Source: Sthenelais limicola (Eukaryota; Annelida; Polychaeta; Phyllodocida; Sigalionidae). From it: a stretch of DNA of 64,000 nucleotides. Under the pieces are notes generated by a model. It did no database searches. It was not told the origin of the DNA and worked only from the letters and a program-made list of their open reading frames with translations. The stretch is from contig OW804095.1 in the NCBI GenBank assembly GCA_942159475.1, positions 62,214,773 to 62,278,772 of the forward strand. The letters are read 5' to 3'. The position numbers and the translations under genes were made by a program. Below are positions 1 through 10,474 of the stretch, piece after piece (the first letter of the stretch is position 1; the number at the start of each line of letters is the position of its first letter).

Positions 1-639
1 AGTTATGACTTATTTCATTAACAATATAGTGTATCTGAAAGCCAGTGAAATTCTGAGCCCTGGATGGGTACTTTTCATTTTAATGAAAGACACAAAGATA
101 AACGGTGGTGATAAACGGAACACAGCTGGAGATGCAAGAACGAACATGTTTTTAATTTAAACAAAAATTCAGAGATAAGATATTCGGTTGATATTTTTGA
201 AGAATGACTTTTGTCAGAAATAGTTTGAACTTGTGGCATGTTATCTGCAACGAAGGTGCTGAGTTAAACACAGTTTTTTTTAAAGCTGCATTCTCAGCTA
301 TTATGACAAATACAATCTTACCAAATTTACGCATATTATGACTTAAAACAGGTCAGGTTTTATAGATATTCTGCTACTGTACACATAAAGGATATATCTT
401 TATTTATACTAACACTTGTAGAAATAAAAATACTACTTTGACACACATATATTGTATGTATAAACTTGCATCCATGCTTGGATCAATGTCCATCGATCTT
501 TCCATATCGCTTTTTCTAATAACACACACCTCTTATCTATAATGCCACAGTCACATTATATAATTTTGTCTAAGGTCAATGATATAGTACTACACTGGTA
601 TCAAACCTTCTTCAGGAATAACAAACTGCACCTGTAAAC
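1..639. other. Upstream non-coding region of the carrier gene
   Basis: No coding signal was recognised on either strand. The stretch is AT-rich. A polypyrimidine run followed by TTCAG near 609-615 could be a splice acceptor placing the start codon at 640 in a second exon, with about 25 bases of 5' untranslated sequence. That reading is inference. Confidence 0.4.
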
Positions 640-856
640 ATGGCTGCTCAGGAAGGTTTCCTCAAACGGACAGCTAAAAATTCCATTTCTGGAACTATTG
701 CTGGAATTGCTGGCTGTTTGGTAGGACACCCATTTGACACCCTGAAAGTCAGGTTGCAAACTCAACCTGTCCACAAACCAGTTTATAGTGGTCTCCTAGA
801 CTGTTTCTTGAAAACATTGAAATGGGAAGGCATAGGAGGACTGTACAAGGGTGTTG
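640..856 (+). CDS. Mitochondrial carrier family (SLC25) protein, first coding exon
   Basis: This exon encodes the first repeat of a mitochondrial inner-membrane solute carrier. The signature PFDTLKVRL (residues 31-39, the P-x-D-x-x-K-x-R motif that ends helix 1) is present, followed by the linker and the WEGIGGLYKG motif near residues 62-71 that precedes helix 2. Closest in style to the carnitine/acylcarnitine and basic amino acid branch (SLC25A20/A29/A45-like), though substrate cannot be read from one repeat. The frame ends at a strong GTATGT donor at 857, leaving one base of a split Gly codon. The start codon at 640 sits just before the conserved first helix. The other five helices were not found downstream in the window, so the gene either has a very long TE-filled intron or is a truncated copy. 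Confidence 0.85.
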
Positions 857-867
857 GTATGTATTGA

Positions 868-1490
868 AATTAAATGTTGCTGTTGTTTCTATTTTAACTA
901 AGTAGAAAGATTATTTGAACTTGTTGTGACTTCTTTTATTTCCTAAATATGCCTCAACGTTTCGAGTATACATTACTCTTCATCAGGAAGCTTAAGTGAA
1001 GTATTGAAATTTAGCTAGAAATTTGATGACTGAAATCACGTTAGTTAGTATTTGTGCCCCTTAATCTCAAGTTTGTTTAACGATCACCGCTGTTTACTGT
1101 TAGGACACGCCCAGGGAGAAGCAGGAGAAGTTTGTTGATCAGTTATTTGGCGTTCTGTGCGTTTGCAAATGTTCATGTAACGTCTCCCTCGTTTGTCTAC
1201 CGTTTGTATTCGTAAAGGCAGAAGTGGACGCTCACACATCTAATATATAAAGCTCCATAGAAGGGTTTTTTTGTCACGCATGTTCTGGGAATCTGTGATT
1301 TCCCCATCTGTCTTTTTGGTCTGTACATGTCCGTCGACCCTGTCTGGAGGACATTATATGTGGTTTGTGAAGGTATCTGGGGTGAAAATGTGATTTTGAA
1401 GCCTTTGTTAAATTGGAATCTACCCACTGTATTTATAGCCTGGGAAAGCCCCTGTGAGATACTATGTCACTTCCAGGGAGACACGACTTC
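868..1490. other. Intron or intergenic sequence without recognised features
   Basis: No reading frame with family character was seen. This would be the first intron of the carrier gene if the gene continues beyond the window or beyond the transposons. Confidence 0.4.
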
Positions 1491-1746
1491 ATGCAGAGGA
1501 GTGGGAGAGGGAAGCAGAGGGGAGGAAGAGGGTCGGGGTATTGGAGAGGGGGAGGAGGGAAAGAAGAGGGGGAGGGAAAAGAGGGGAGGGAGGGCATGAG
1601 GAAGAGAAGAGGAAGAGGGGGAATCGGAAATGGGGTTGGGAGAGAAAAACAGGTATGAGAGACAGAGAAGAGGGGAAGGAAAAGAGGGAGTGGGGGAATT
1701 GTGGGGAGAGAGGGGGGCCGTCCAGAGGACGGGTACTTTGTTAGTA
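1491..1746 (+). repeat. GA-rich dispersed repeat with defined ends, copy 1
   Basis: A purine-rich stretch that begins with ATGCAGAGGAGTGG and ends with GAGGACGGGTACTTTG. The same two ends, with GA-rich sequence between them, recur in reverse orientation at 14643-14777. An internal part (GGGAGAGAAAAACAGGTATG) recurs in reverse at about 15037-15200. This makes it a dispersed element rather than simple low-complexity sequence. Open frames across it are composition artefacts. Confidence 0.7.
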
Positions 1747-3585
1747 ATGAATAAATGTTCATTGACCAGTTGTTAAAGGTAAATACCAGCGTCGTCAGCA
1801 GTGCAGCAGGCGGGAATTCAAGAAACTAATCCATGAAAAAATATAATTCACAATATTGTTTTCAAACTTCGTCTTGACTAAGAACATGGTTGGGGGAATT
1901 CAAAAAGCCATAAAAAACCAGGATGTTATCATATTTTTTTGTGTTCTAGGGATCACTGAAGCTTACTTCCATTCACTATTGATTTCAATGGGGAAAACTC
2001 ATTGTGATACAAGGTCAGCTGTATAACCTTTTTTTAGTTCAATGACCCCCTTTTATTTTTAATTGGGAGGGTAGAATAACATGTCAGCTATGTATATCCA
2101 GATCTTAGAGAAAGTTGCATGATTCTATTTGGGAAAATTCTGGAAATACCGGTTTCCCCATAGGCTTCTAAAATGAACAGTAGTAAATTTCAGCGGTCCC
2201 TGAAACCAAAACTAATTCAATGACATATGATTTTTTGGTGCATTTTGGGTTCCCACAACCATGTTCTTTCTAAATCCGAAATTTAAAACAAATTCCATGA
2301 TTCCTTCATTTTTTTTTTATTAAACATTGGCATTTACCTTTAAGGATTCTGTTTATTTGGAAATGAAACCTGAGTCTGAGTCACATGCAGTCAGAGGGGA
2401 ATATTATAGAATAAGATGAAGGCGAAACATTTAAAGAACTAACTAACTAAATCAACAGGTTGTTTTTCTGCATTATCATTTTCAACTATTCAGTACAGAA
2501 ATCCTGGGGACTATGAAAATCCCCCTATTGAGTCAGCAAGCCAGACACAACAAATCCATGCGCTAGTGCTAACTCCTCCTCCAAAATCTTACTAAGACTG
2601 ACCGGCCGAGCAACAATTCCTTTATTGAGTAGTAGTCCCTTGTGTAGGGTAGTACAATATTTTCAATAGTGGCACTAGAAGGAGGCCTTGCCCAGTTTAA
2701 TAGATTAACAAATAAACAGCTTAAAGCTAGCCTCCTAATAATTGTCTGGATAACACAAGATTGCAGACCGCAGTGAATGGGATTGGGAATGGGAGTGCCA
2801 ATCCACAGAATTGGTGTCATCCAGGCATGCATGCTCACTGATTCCTCACTCCTTATATCACAAACTTTCAAGCTGTTTTCTCAAATTCCTTGAAGAGAGT
2901 ACTTTTCTAATTAGAAATCCATCACTCAAAATATTTGTGTCAAAAATTATCCTAGATTAGGAAATTAACTTAAAAAATGAATTCCTTACCAATAATATCA
3001 TGAAAAAATTGGTATTATACCATGGATCTATCTAGAGCTAGCTGACATATAACATTTTGTTTCCCAGTGGGAGCCATTCTTTGAGACGGCCTATGCGCTC
3101 CGGTCATGTGATACAGGTAGCAACGACGGCCGCCATCTTTCTTTGGTGACGCCAAGCAGCTAGCAATGCGTACCGCGATGATGTGTGAATGCACCGATTT
3201 AAACGAATCCAAATGGAAGAAAAAACCTTATGGAGGAGGTTTCACGGTGTCATCGAAGAGCTTATTAATTATATCAAGTAAAATACTAGTTGTGTGAGAA
3301 ACCACCTTATATTTCCCAGGTCTGTCGCCGAGCGTAAGCATGTCATAAATCATGGGTGGGACGGTGATCCCTGTAAAGCTAACTCCTTTTTTATTATTCG
3401 AAAATACCCACAACCCCATATATCTTCTATTAGTTATTCAAAATGAATAAATTCCTTTAGTACATTGACAAAGTATTAAATGATGAATTAAATAAATGTA
3501 TAATCATGCGAGTACAAGCGGGGATAGCTCTAGCATAACCAGACTATGAATGGGATCCAAAGATGGAAAATAGGTACGAAAAAAT
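1747..3585. other. Non-coding sequence, nothing recognised
   Basis: Both strands were read for conserved motifs without success. Short open frames at 2569-2871 and 3015-3419 show no family character. Confidence 0.4.
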
Positions 3586-3840
3586 GTATATTTCCTGAAA
3601 CAGGAATTTTGTTTTTTTCGTAATGATACAAAAATTAAAGCAATGGCATGATTTGCACTCACACAGCGAACGACCGAATAAAGGATATTATTATTTTAGC
3701 CAATTAAATCCAAAATATCAAACCAATACATATTGTATGGGATTGATTCCAGAAATTTAATTACAATTTTGATGTTTTTTACGCTTCTTGTTTATGTCAT
3801 ATCTTTGTCAATTCTGATCGTACAAACCTACAAAATTTAA
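3586..3840 (+). repeat. Dispersed repeat family R1, copy 1
   Basis: About 250 bp matching 61395-61650 in the same orientation. Shared landmarks in order: TTTCCTGAAACAGGAATTT, AATAAAGGATATTATTATTT, GATTCCAGAAATTTAATT, CAATTCTGATCGTAC. Part of the same family appears in reverse at about 52520-52626. No coding capacity is visible, so it is probably a non-autonomous element or a piece of a larger one. Confidence 0.7.
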
Positions 3841-4795
3841 TTTATATTGCTCCAGTATCATGTAAACGTGAAATACAAATGTAATTTCCTGTACATATCA
3901 AAATGTAGGTCCCACGGGGGTCCCCAGATAATTAATTAAACAGACAAAGTAGACCAGGGGGTAAACACAATAGGGAAACCAGACATCCAGGCGGCGGCTG
4001 GACTCTTACAATAGCCTCCCCACTGGGCATTCCTTTGTCTGTACCCACAGTGTCTCATAAACATGTATTGAATATTTCATATATAATCATAAAAAAAGGG
4101 AATCGTTGAATAATCATTAATAATCAAGAAATACATTTCAAACCCTTAAATTACTCTCATAATATTGAGCAGAGAAACCATATTTTAACATTATCCCGCA
4201 AATCAAATCAAATCTAACTCATATCAAATCAAAATATTCATTATTGTACATAATTTTTTCTGAGATGTAAATACATGTTCCCACAAGCTGGGTTCCGTCA
4301 GAACATCCTACTATTATTGGAGGTGTTGTACCCAGTGGAAATAAAATCTTTAAAAGAAAATGCTGCCCAGCTGTACGGGTGCCGCACTGGCCTCAGCTTG
4401 ACCACCACTGGTCAAGTATACCGGTACCTAAAATCCGAGCGTTGACACCCCCGCACACATTGCACACAGTGCATAACAAGCCTAGCAACACCTTTGTATT
4501 CACCCACGCGGGAACTGCTACTGTCCCGACCGCAGCGCCACCTGCAAAGTACCCGGTTTCCCGTCTTAAAATCACAACTTATGCTAAATGAGCTAACGAG
4601 TATAGATTCAAGACATAGATGAGTAATGATGACAATGGTGAGACAATTAGAGAATCAATGACATACATGATGATTTTAACAGGGATGTCCAGTTTTTACG
4701 CTTGCTAGTATTTTGCAGGGTGACAGGATTAATGGACAAAGTTTGGACTAAATTTGGGAAGAGGGTGGGAGTGTGGGAGAGATGAGGGTTCTGGC
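3841..4795. other. Non-coding sequence with short AT-rich simple repeats
   Basis: Contains a degenerate run of CAAATCAAAT words near 4200-4245. The segment 4600-4795 may be the 3' untranslated part of the LINE tail that follows on the minus strand. No genes recognised. Confidence 0.4.
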
Positions 4796-5167
4796 TTAGT
4801 GTTGTAGAAGGAGGTGTTTCTTGAGGACTGATTTGAACGGCTTTTTATCTTGTATTTCTTTGATGGGCTTTGGTAGGTTGTTACATAGGGTTCCACCTAA
4901 GTAGCCGGGCGAGCGTTTGAATGTCTCAAGATTTGGGCGTGTGATCGGAAGATTCAGAGCCGATTGGCTTCTGGTGATTCATTGGGATTGTTGTTTTAGG
5001 ACTGGGTGTTTGTTTTGGGAGTGGGCTCTCCTGTGGGCAATCATAAGAATTTGAATGTTTCTTCTGGTTTCAAGGGGGAGAATGTTGTACTCGAGCGAGG
5101 CAAGAGAGGGACTTTCTTTTCTTTTGAGCAGGGCTGCAGTTCTAACGCCTCTTCGATCATGGATCAT
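4796..5167 (-). pseudogene. LINE reverse transcriptase, C-terminal fragment
   Basis: Read on the minus strand this is the far C-terminal part of a non-LTR reverse transcriptase. It shows LPLETRRNIQ, then, after an in-frame stop, ALNLP, a YLGGTLCNNLP stretch matching the usual Y-x-G-x-x-x-W-N-x-L-P motif, and KKPFKSVLKKHLL just before the stop at 4796-4798. These features are characteristic of the region downstream of the thumb in CR1/Rex/RTE-type LINEs. Only about 120 codons remain, so it is a strongly 5'-truncated, decayed insertion. It ends 27 bp outside the left end of the Harbinger element and is not part of it. Confidence 0.65.
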
Positions 5168-5194
5168 ATAGTTTTAGAATTCTAACTCACATAT

Positions 5195-5234
5195 GAGGGC
5201 CCACACTGACGGCGATTGGCTTTGTGATAAGCTT
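5195..5234 (+). repeat. Left terminal inverted repeat of the Harbinger element
   Basis: Pairs with 21719-21758. The first 28 bp differ at one position. Preceded by the TAT target duplication. Confidence 0.9.
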
Positions 5235-5520
5235 TGCAATAAGGTTTGGGTTGCAATGGAACCTTTTCTATCCCAAACATAATCCATCGCAGCAGTTTGG
5301 GCTACTTCCCGATAGGTTTTGCGATGGGTTCTGCGACGGAAAAAGTCGCGGAGTTTATCACAAAATTATTTGACATGTTTAATATTTGTTTGCGATATGT
5401 AGTCTATCGGGAAAGGTTAAGGTGCTTTGTGATTGATCGCAGAAGTGTGGTCTGCTTGGCGACTGGTTTTGTGATAGACTTTTGCGATGCAGAACTCTCC
5501 AAATTTGTGGCGGGAAAGTA
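5235..5520 (+). repeat. Left subterminal repeat array of the Harbinger element
   Basis: Degenerate repeats of words such as TTTGCGATGG, TTTGTGATA and TCGCAGAAG run through the segment; related words in reverse complement occur at 21600-21718. Arrays like this are plausible binding sites for the transposase or its MADF/Myb-like partner. The binding role is inferred from how Harbinger elements work generally, not shown here. Confidence 0.6.
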
Positions 5521-6834
5521 GGGATATGTTTTAACCAATAGGATCAAAGAACAGACAGATGCGACCGTGACATTGCTGTTATCCTCATATTGGATCAAAA
5601 TGCCGGGAAAGAAGTCAAAGAAAAGCAAACAAAAAAACAACGGTAGAACAGAAGTAGAAGAGGAGAAGGAAGAGGAGACAGCCACCAACACTCTTGTGCA
5701 GAGTAGAACTGAGGTCCTGGCCCAATCAGGATCACATCAGGATGGGGATGGGGATAACAATGCATGCGGCGGCAGCAGCGAGCTAAAATTCCGGAGGAAG
5801 AAGTCAGTGAAAATGAGGGAGTTGCATCAGGAAAAACGCCAAAGTTGGTGGCTATCAACAGAAGGCGAGGCAGGGGAATTGAAAGGTTTTTTTGGTCAGA
5901 GGAAATGATAGATAGCCTAATCGACCGTTGGGAAGAAATGACCTTACTGTATGACAGAGGATGTGAAGCGTTTCATGATAAACAATTAAAGGAGGAGGCA
6001 TTGAAGAAAATAGCAGATGAATTCAATGTGTCAGGTTTGTCTTTTTAGATATTAAATATTTCATAGCTCCTGAATATTAAATAATTATTCCATTTAATCT
6101 GTATTATTTTCAATATTACAAATCGGGCACTGTGTCGCCATTTCTCAATGGATTCAGATAATTTAAACACATCTGTGATACAGATATGTAGGCCTATGCT
6201 TTAAGATCCAAGTTAATTATAGATGCAATAGATTTTCCTCTGTGAATATGACAGCCGATAATAATTTTATATCCAAGTATTTTTAATGCGCATTATTTTA
6301 AAGCACAGAGCAAATTTGTAAGGGTAGAGCCTTCTGGTTAGAGCTAACACTGAGATATCAGAGGTTAATATTACACACACTTTGGAACATATTCATGCTA
6401 TATCATTTCAAAGAATCAGTAAGTTTCATGAAGAACCTTTTATTTTATTCCCCCTTGAACATGAGTTAATGATTCACTACAAAGGTGGCGTTGGAACCCA
6501 GTGGAACATCCATTGGTGTTCCCAAAATAAATTAATGTTGCATGTCCTTCAACCCTTAAACTACTTGCACTTGAAAAGAGTTATTTTCATATTTCTATAG
6601 TGAAAATCATTGGGGATAAAATTCACAACTTGATAACCACGTTTGTGCGTAACCAGGAGAAAAAGAAATCAGGGAGTGGATGCGGGAAACCTTTGACTGC
6701 ACAAGCCGTGGCAATGATAGCACGCCTGCAATTCCTCAAAGATCACATCCGGGGAAAAAAAACGAGTCTCAACAATGGATGATGGAAGTGATGTGAGTAT
6801 TATTCATTACTTTATTATCTACATTTGCAAACCT

Positions 6835-7140
6835 TCTCTCTCCCTCTCTCTCCTTTCTCAACCCCTATACCTCCCCCGACCGATCTCTCTTCCCCCTCTC
6901 TCTTATTTCTCTCCCCCTCCTTCTTCCCCTTCCTGTTCCCCTCCCGCTCACCTGTCCTTTCACCCGCCTGTTTCCTCTCCCCTCATCCTCCCTCTCTTTC
7001 ACCCTCCCACTCATCCCCCCTCTCCCCCGCCCACCCTCCATTTCAACTTTTTTCTCCCTCTCTCCCTCCGTCTAATCCTCCCTCTCTCCATCTCATCCTC
7101 TCTCTCCCTCCCTTCCTCCCTCTCATCGCCCCCCCCCCCC
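6835..7140 (+). repeat. CT-rich low-complexity tract
   Basis: About 300 bp of CTCTCC/CCCTCT sequence ending in a C run, within intron 2 of the MADF gene. It gives long artefactual open frames rich in Ser, Leu and Pro. Confidence 0.9.
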
Positions 7141-7850
7141 AATGTGTATTCTCACCTATTAGGGTTGAGATTTGGTAATCCTTGTAGGTGGAAAGATGGG
7201 TAGTGCGTAACATATATGTATTTTTATTTTAATTGAAGTACTTTTAGTTTGATATCAGTATTTTAGAAGTTTACTGTAACCTGCATCAGTTCTCAATGGT
7301 AGGCAGCTGATATTGTATAAAATATTAGGTTGGGGATCATCAAGGCCAGCATCAAGGGTTAAATGAAATACAATTCAAATTTTCCATTTTTATCAAATTC
7401 TTCAAAATTATGTTCTCATGTTAAAGGTATGGGTGGCGTTGTGAGTGAAATCTAAGGAAGCCCCCATGACGGTAATCATCATTTTTGGTTTTCGTTGTGG
7501 CAAATAATGACCAAACCACAATATTTTTTTAAAATATAGGCATGTATAGTTTGTCTTGACGAAGTTTCTGATAACATAGACTAGAATTCTTACCAAAAGA
7601 ATTAATATTGACTTCAGGAGATGAGTTAAAATATTGACCCAAAATAAACGTGTGTGCCGATCATGGTGTGAGGACGTCTTTCTATCGCTCTCGCGCTATA
7701 TGCATTTCTCCTGCTATATGAGGAGTTTTTCATCTTCAATTCATTCCCAATTTCACATCACCCTTCACCAAGGTTGGAAAGAGTCTATGAGAGGATGCTA
7801 CTGGACTATATCATGATTTATTAGGATGTTTTAGAGCCAGGAAAAGACAT
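7141..7850. other. Harbinger intron sequence before the LINE
   Basis: No gene recognised. The 5' boundary of the LINE must lie in or just after this stretch, but no target duplication could be matched to the 3' side. Confidence 0.4.
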
Positions 7851-8042
7851 ACCGGTGGTGGTGGTGCAGAGCTATACGTACAAGGACAACTGAGTGTAAC
7901 CGGTAGGACCCTTGTTTACTACTGCCCCGGCTCCCAGGCACCCGCATACCTGCCACGTAAACGATCGGTGTATATCTCATATATATATTGTCTCTGTTTA
8001 ACATTGGAATTTAACCTGCCACTTGGCTCCATTCTGCTCATA

Positions 8043-9827
8043 ATGGAGGCCCGGCTGAAGAATCTGGAGGATAAATGGACTGATGAATTTACTCCCACAC
8101 ACAATAAGGTAGACAGAATACAGGCATATGCCAATAGGTTGAATACCCGAGTTAAACAACTAGAGCTTGAATTGTCGCATGTTTCCCTCGTTAGTGATAA
8201 TCTTGAAAATTACTGCTTGGATTTGGACAGGGGCCAAAGAAAACGACACATAATTTTGTCAGGCTATACTGAATCTAGGGATGAAAAGAAAAATAACACT
8301 GTAACATGGGATAAAATGGTAGCCCTTTGCCACGCTATCGACGTTATGTTCAAACCCCAAGAGTTAGAATTCGCTTCGCGTATTGGTGTTCAAGGTACCC
8401 GTAAAAATGCCTCAAGGAACATCATTCTAAAGTTCAAGAACGAGGAGGTCCGAAATCGCATCTTTAGAAGTAAAACCCGTCTAAAGGGCAGTCAACTCTA
8501 TAAGAATTGTTATCTAAACCCAGATCTCCCCGAAAAGATCGCTCGTAGCCACGCGGATATGCGACAAATACTGGCACATGCCAAAAAATCAGAAATGAAT
8601 TATAAGATCTCCCTGGGCAGGGGCAAAATCAAGGTTGATGGGGTTGAATATGCCCATGATCAACTCAATTGTTTACCACCTGGCATAACAATTTCAGAAG
8701 TCAAAAACAAGAAGATTGCGGGGGGATTGGGATACCAGGGTGAGCATTCACCCCTCTCCAATTTAAGCAAAGCCTTGTTTTGGTTTAATGGCCGCAACTT
8801 TCATACAGCAGAGCAGGCCTATCAATACACTAGGGCCGCCCAAACTCGCAACCCGTCAATTGCTTCTACAATTGCGTCAACACTATGCCCCCGTCTAGCC
8901 AAAAAGTGGGGCGATCGCTGTGGTCAGCACGATACTTGGGATCGCATGAAAAACAGAGTAATGGAAGACATATTGAGAGCGAAGTTCAGGCAGTGCAAAG
9001 TAGCAAGATCCGAGCTACTTGACACGGGCGCAATTATACTTGCTCAATGTACACAAGACCAATGGTGGGGGATAGGCATTGCCTTGTCTAACAACACTTT
9101 ACTCGATGACACCACTGAGTGGCCGGGCAAAAACCACCACGGGAAAATTCTGAGTTCTATCAGGGAGGACATAAGGCGCGAAGAATTCATTAAACTAGCA
9201 CCCCCCCAGCCACATGAAGAGGATGACGATTATGACGATTTAATGACGCAAGAGTATGGGGATCAGATGGAAGATTACTATATCCGAGTCGCGATGGCAA
9301 TGCCTGCTCTTGAAAATGCCACTGGGTCTACTGGAGGAGCCCCAGACGAGGACAGAGATAACGAGGAGCAAGATGTCATACATGCCCAGAGATCGGACGC
9401 AGGCTCTGAGTCTGACACAGTTTCTGGAAACTCTGACACTGAACTTGATTCGGCACCTGAGATTGTCATGGACAAGGAAGAAGAAGACGAGATTGATCTG
9501 ATTGTACAAAATCAGGACCAACTAAATGCCACCCAAATCCACGCTGAAGGTGCAGGGGGGGAGAAAAACCCTGCTGTCCCACCCAAAACAGATTTGCACG
9601 GCGAGGCCAATGCCAGTTCTACCACACCGTCTACGACAATTAGGCAATCAAGAGCTGTTAAACAACAGACCACTAATAGGCCTGAAACAAGAAGTGCGAG
9701 TGGCACCGGCCCGAAACCGCAGTCACTTCTGGTCAAGTCTCAGGTGAAGTCAGACGCGCAAGTTCGCTCACACAGCCCAACACGTGCCTCTACCTCTTCT
9801 TCTTCTGCACCAAAAGGCAAATTGTAA
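8043..9827 (+). CDS. LINE ORF1a: coiled coil, RRM-like domain and NADAR domain
   Basis: 594 residues from the ATG at 8043; the frame is open from 7968, but the first 25 codons there look like untranslated sequence. Residues 1-65 are a heptad-rich coiled coil (MEARLKNLEDKW, VKQLELEL). About 67-215 resembles the RRM and C-terminal domain of L1-type ORF1p nucleic-acid chaperones (KRHIILSGY, NIILKFKNEEVRNRIF, SEMNYKISLGRGKIKVDG). About 231-380 is a NADAR/YbiA-type domain with all landmarks: SPLSN, FHTAEQAYQ, LAKKWG, RVMEDILRAKFRQ, LLDTG, WWGIG, WPGKNHHGKIL. NADAR proteins act on ADP-ribose-containing substrates, including removal of ADP-ribose from modified guanine in DarT systems. The rest is acidic (385-500), then Ser/Thr-rich and basic. 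No stops or frameshifts are seen. Whether it hydrolyses ADP-ribose is unknown. Confidence 0.88.
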   Translation: MEARLKNLEDKWTDEFTPTHNKVDRIQAYANRLNTRVKQLELELSHVSLVSDNLENYCLDLDRGQRKRHIILSGYTESRDEKKNNTVTWDKMVALCHAIDVMFKPQELEFASRIGVQGTRKNASRNIILKFKNEEVRNRIFRSKTRLKGSQLYKNCYLNPDLPEKIARSHADMRQILAHAKKSEMNYKISLGRGKIKVDGVEYAHDQLNCLPPGITISEVKNKKIAGGLGYQGEHSPLSNLSKALFWFNGRNFHTAEQAYQYTRAAQTRNPSIASTIASTLCPRLAKKWGDRCGQHDTWDRMKNRVMEDILRAKFRQCKVARSELLDTGAIILAQCTQDQWWGIGIALSNNTLLDDTTEWPGKNHHGKILSSIREDIRREEFIKLAPPQPHEEDDDYDDLMTQEYGDQMEDYYIRVAMAMPALENATGSTGGAPDEDRDNEEQDVIHAQRSDAGSESDTVSGNSDTELDSAPEIVMDKEEEDEIDLIVQNQDQLNATQIHAEGAGGEKNPAVPPKTDLHGEANASSTTPSTTIRQSRAVKQQTTNRPETRSASGTGPKPQSLLVKSQVKSDAQVRSHSPTRASTSSSSAPKGKL

Positions 9828-9838
9828 GGCAAGTCGAT

Positions 9839-10474
9839 ATGGCATTACTTGATGATCCATCTGGGGTAAAAACCCTAATAGTTGCAGATTCTAGGGGAGC
9901 GTCGCTTTATCTGTACCTACAGAATGAGGAGGTACGGATTAAAGTACTCCCAGGTAAGGGTTTACGGCCTCTCTACCAACTGAGTAGGGAATGCATTGAT
10001 CATTACAGACCCACCTTTGTAATATTTTTTGGTGGAATCTGTGATTTCACCAGAAAAAACGCCATCTCAAAGAAAGTTACAGTCCGCTGGCCCGACAAGC
10101 AGGCACTTGAGAACCATGTGGAGGAGCAGGTTCTTTGGGTCACCGAGGCGATGCATATTGACTTCCCTGGCATATGCCCCATTTTTACTGGCGTCTGCGG
10201 CCTCTCCTTACACACGTATAACAGAGAATATCACCGTGACTCGACGCAGATTGTCCTAAACGAGGCCATTGCTGATTATAATTACTGGGTAAAGGGTTAC
10301 AATATCGATAGAGGAATATTCCATCCCACCGTCACCAGCAAAGTACACAGATGTACAAACGGGGTCACTGTTAACAACTACGGGGCACTACGAGACGGTA
10401 TCCATGGCAAGTGGTACATTGTGAAGGACTGGGCGAGGCAGTTGGAGAAATGCCATATCCTCAACCTGCAATAA
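9839..10474 (+). CDS. LINE ORF1b: SGNH/GDSL-type hydrolase (esterase)
   Basis: A 211-residue ORF starting 11 bp after the ORF1a stop, in another frame. Block I is VADSRGAS with the candidate nucleophile Ser18. The block III position is FFGGICDF, where the usual Asn of GxND is replaced. Block V is DGIH (Asp186, His189), which would complete the Ser-Asp-His set. Such lipase/esterase-like domains are established in ORF1 of CR1/L2 LINEs, where a link to membranes or lipids has been proposed. Here it is a separate cistron rather than fused to the RRM-like protein, so reinitiation or a readthrough route would be needed. The frame is complete. Confidence 0.8.
   Translation: MALLDDPSGVKTLIVADSRGASLYLYLQNEEVRIKVLPGKGLRPLYQLSRECIDHYRPTFVIFFGGICDFTRKNAISKKVTVRWPDKQALENHVEEQVLWVTEAMHIDFPGICPIFTGVCGLSLHTYNREYHRDSTQIVLNEAIADYNYWVKGYNIDRGIFHPTVTSKVHRCTNGVTVNNYGALRDGIHGKWYIVKDWARQLEKCHILNLQ

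Noticed and set aside
1433..1762. Overlapping open frames of 64-109 codons on both strands
   Set aside because: They follow GA-rich repeat composition (runs of Arg/Gly/Glu or Pro/Ser/Leu) and have no domain character.
6775..7203. 142-codon Ser/Pro/Leu-rich frame
   Set aside because: Only its first six codons belong to MADF exon 2; the rest translates a CT-rich tract after a GTGAGT donor.
7968..8042. 25-codon N-terminal extension of ORF1a with a hydrophobic start
   Set aside because: Looks like translated 5' untranslated sequence; the Met at 8043 begins the coiled coil.
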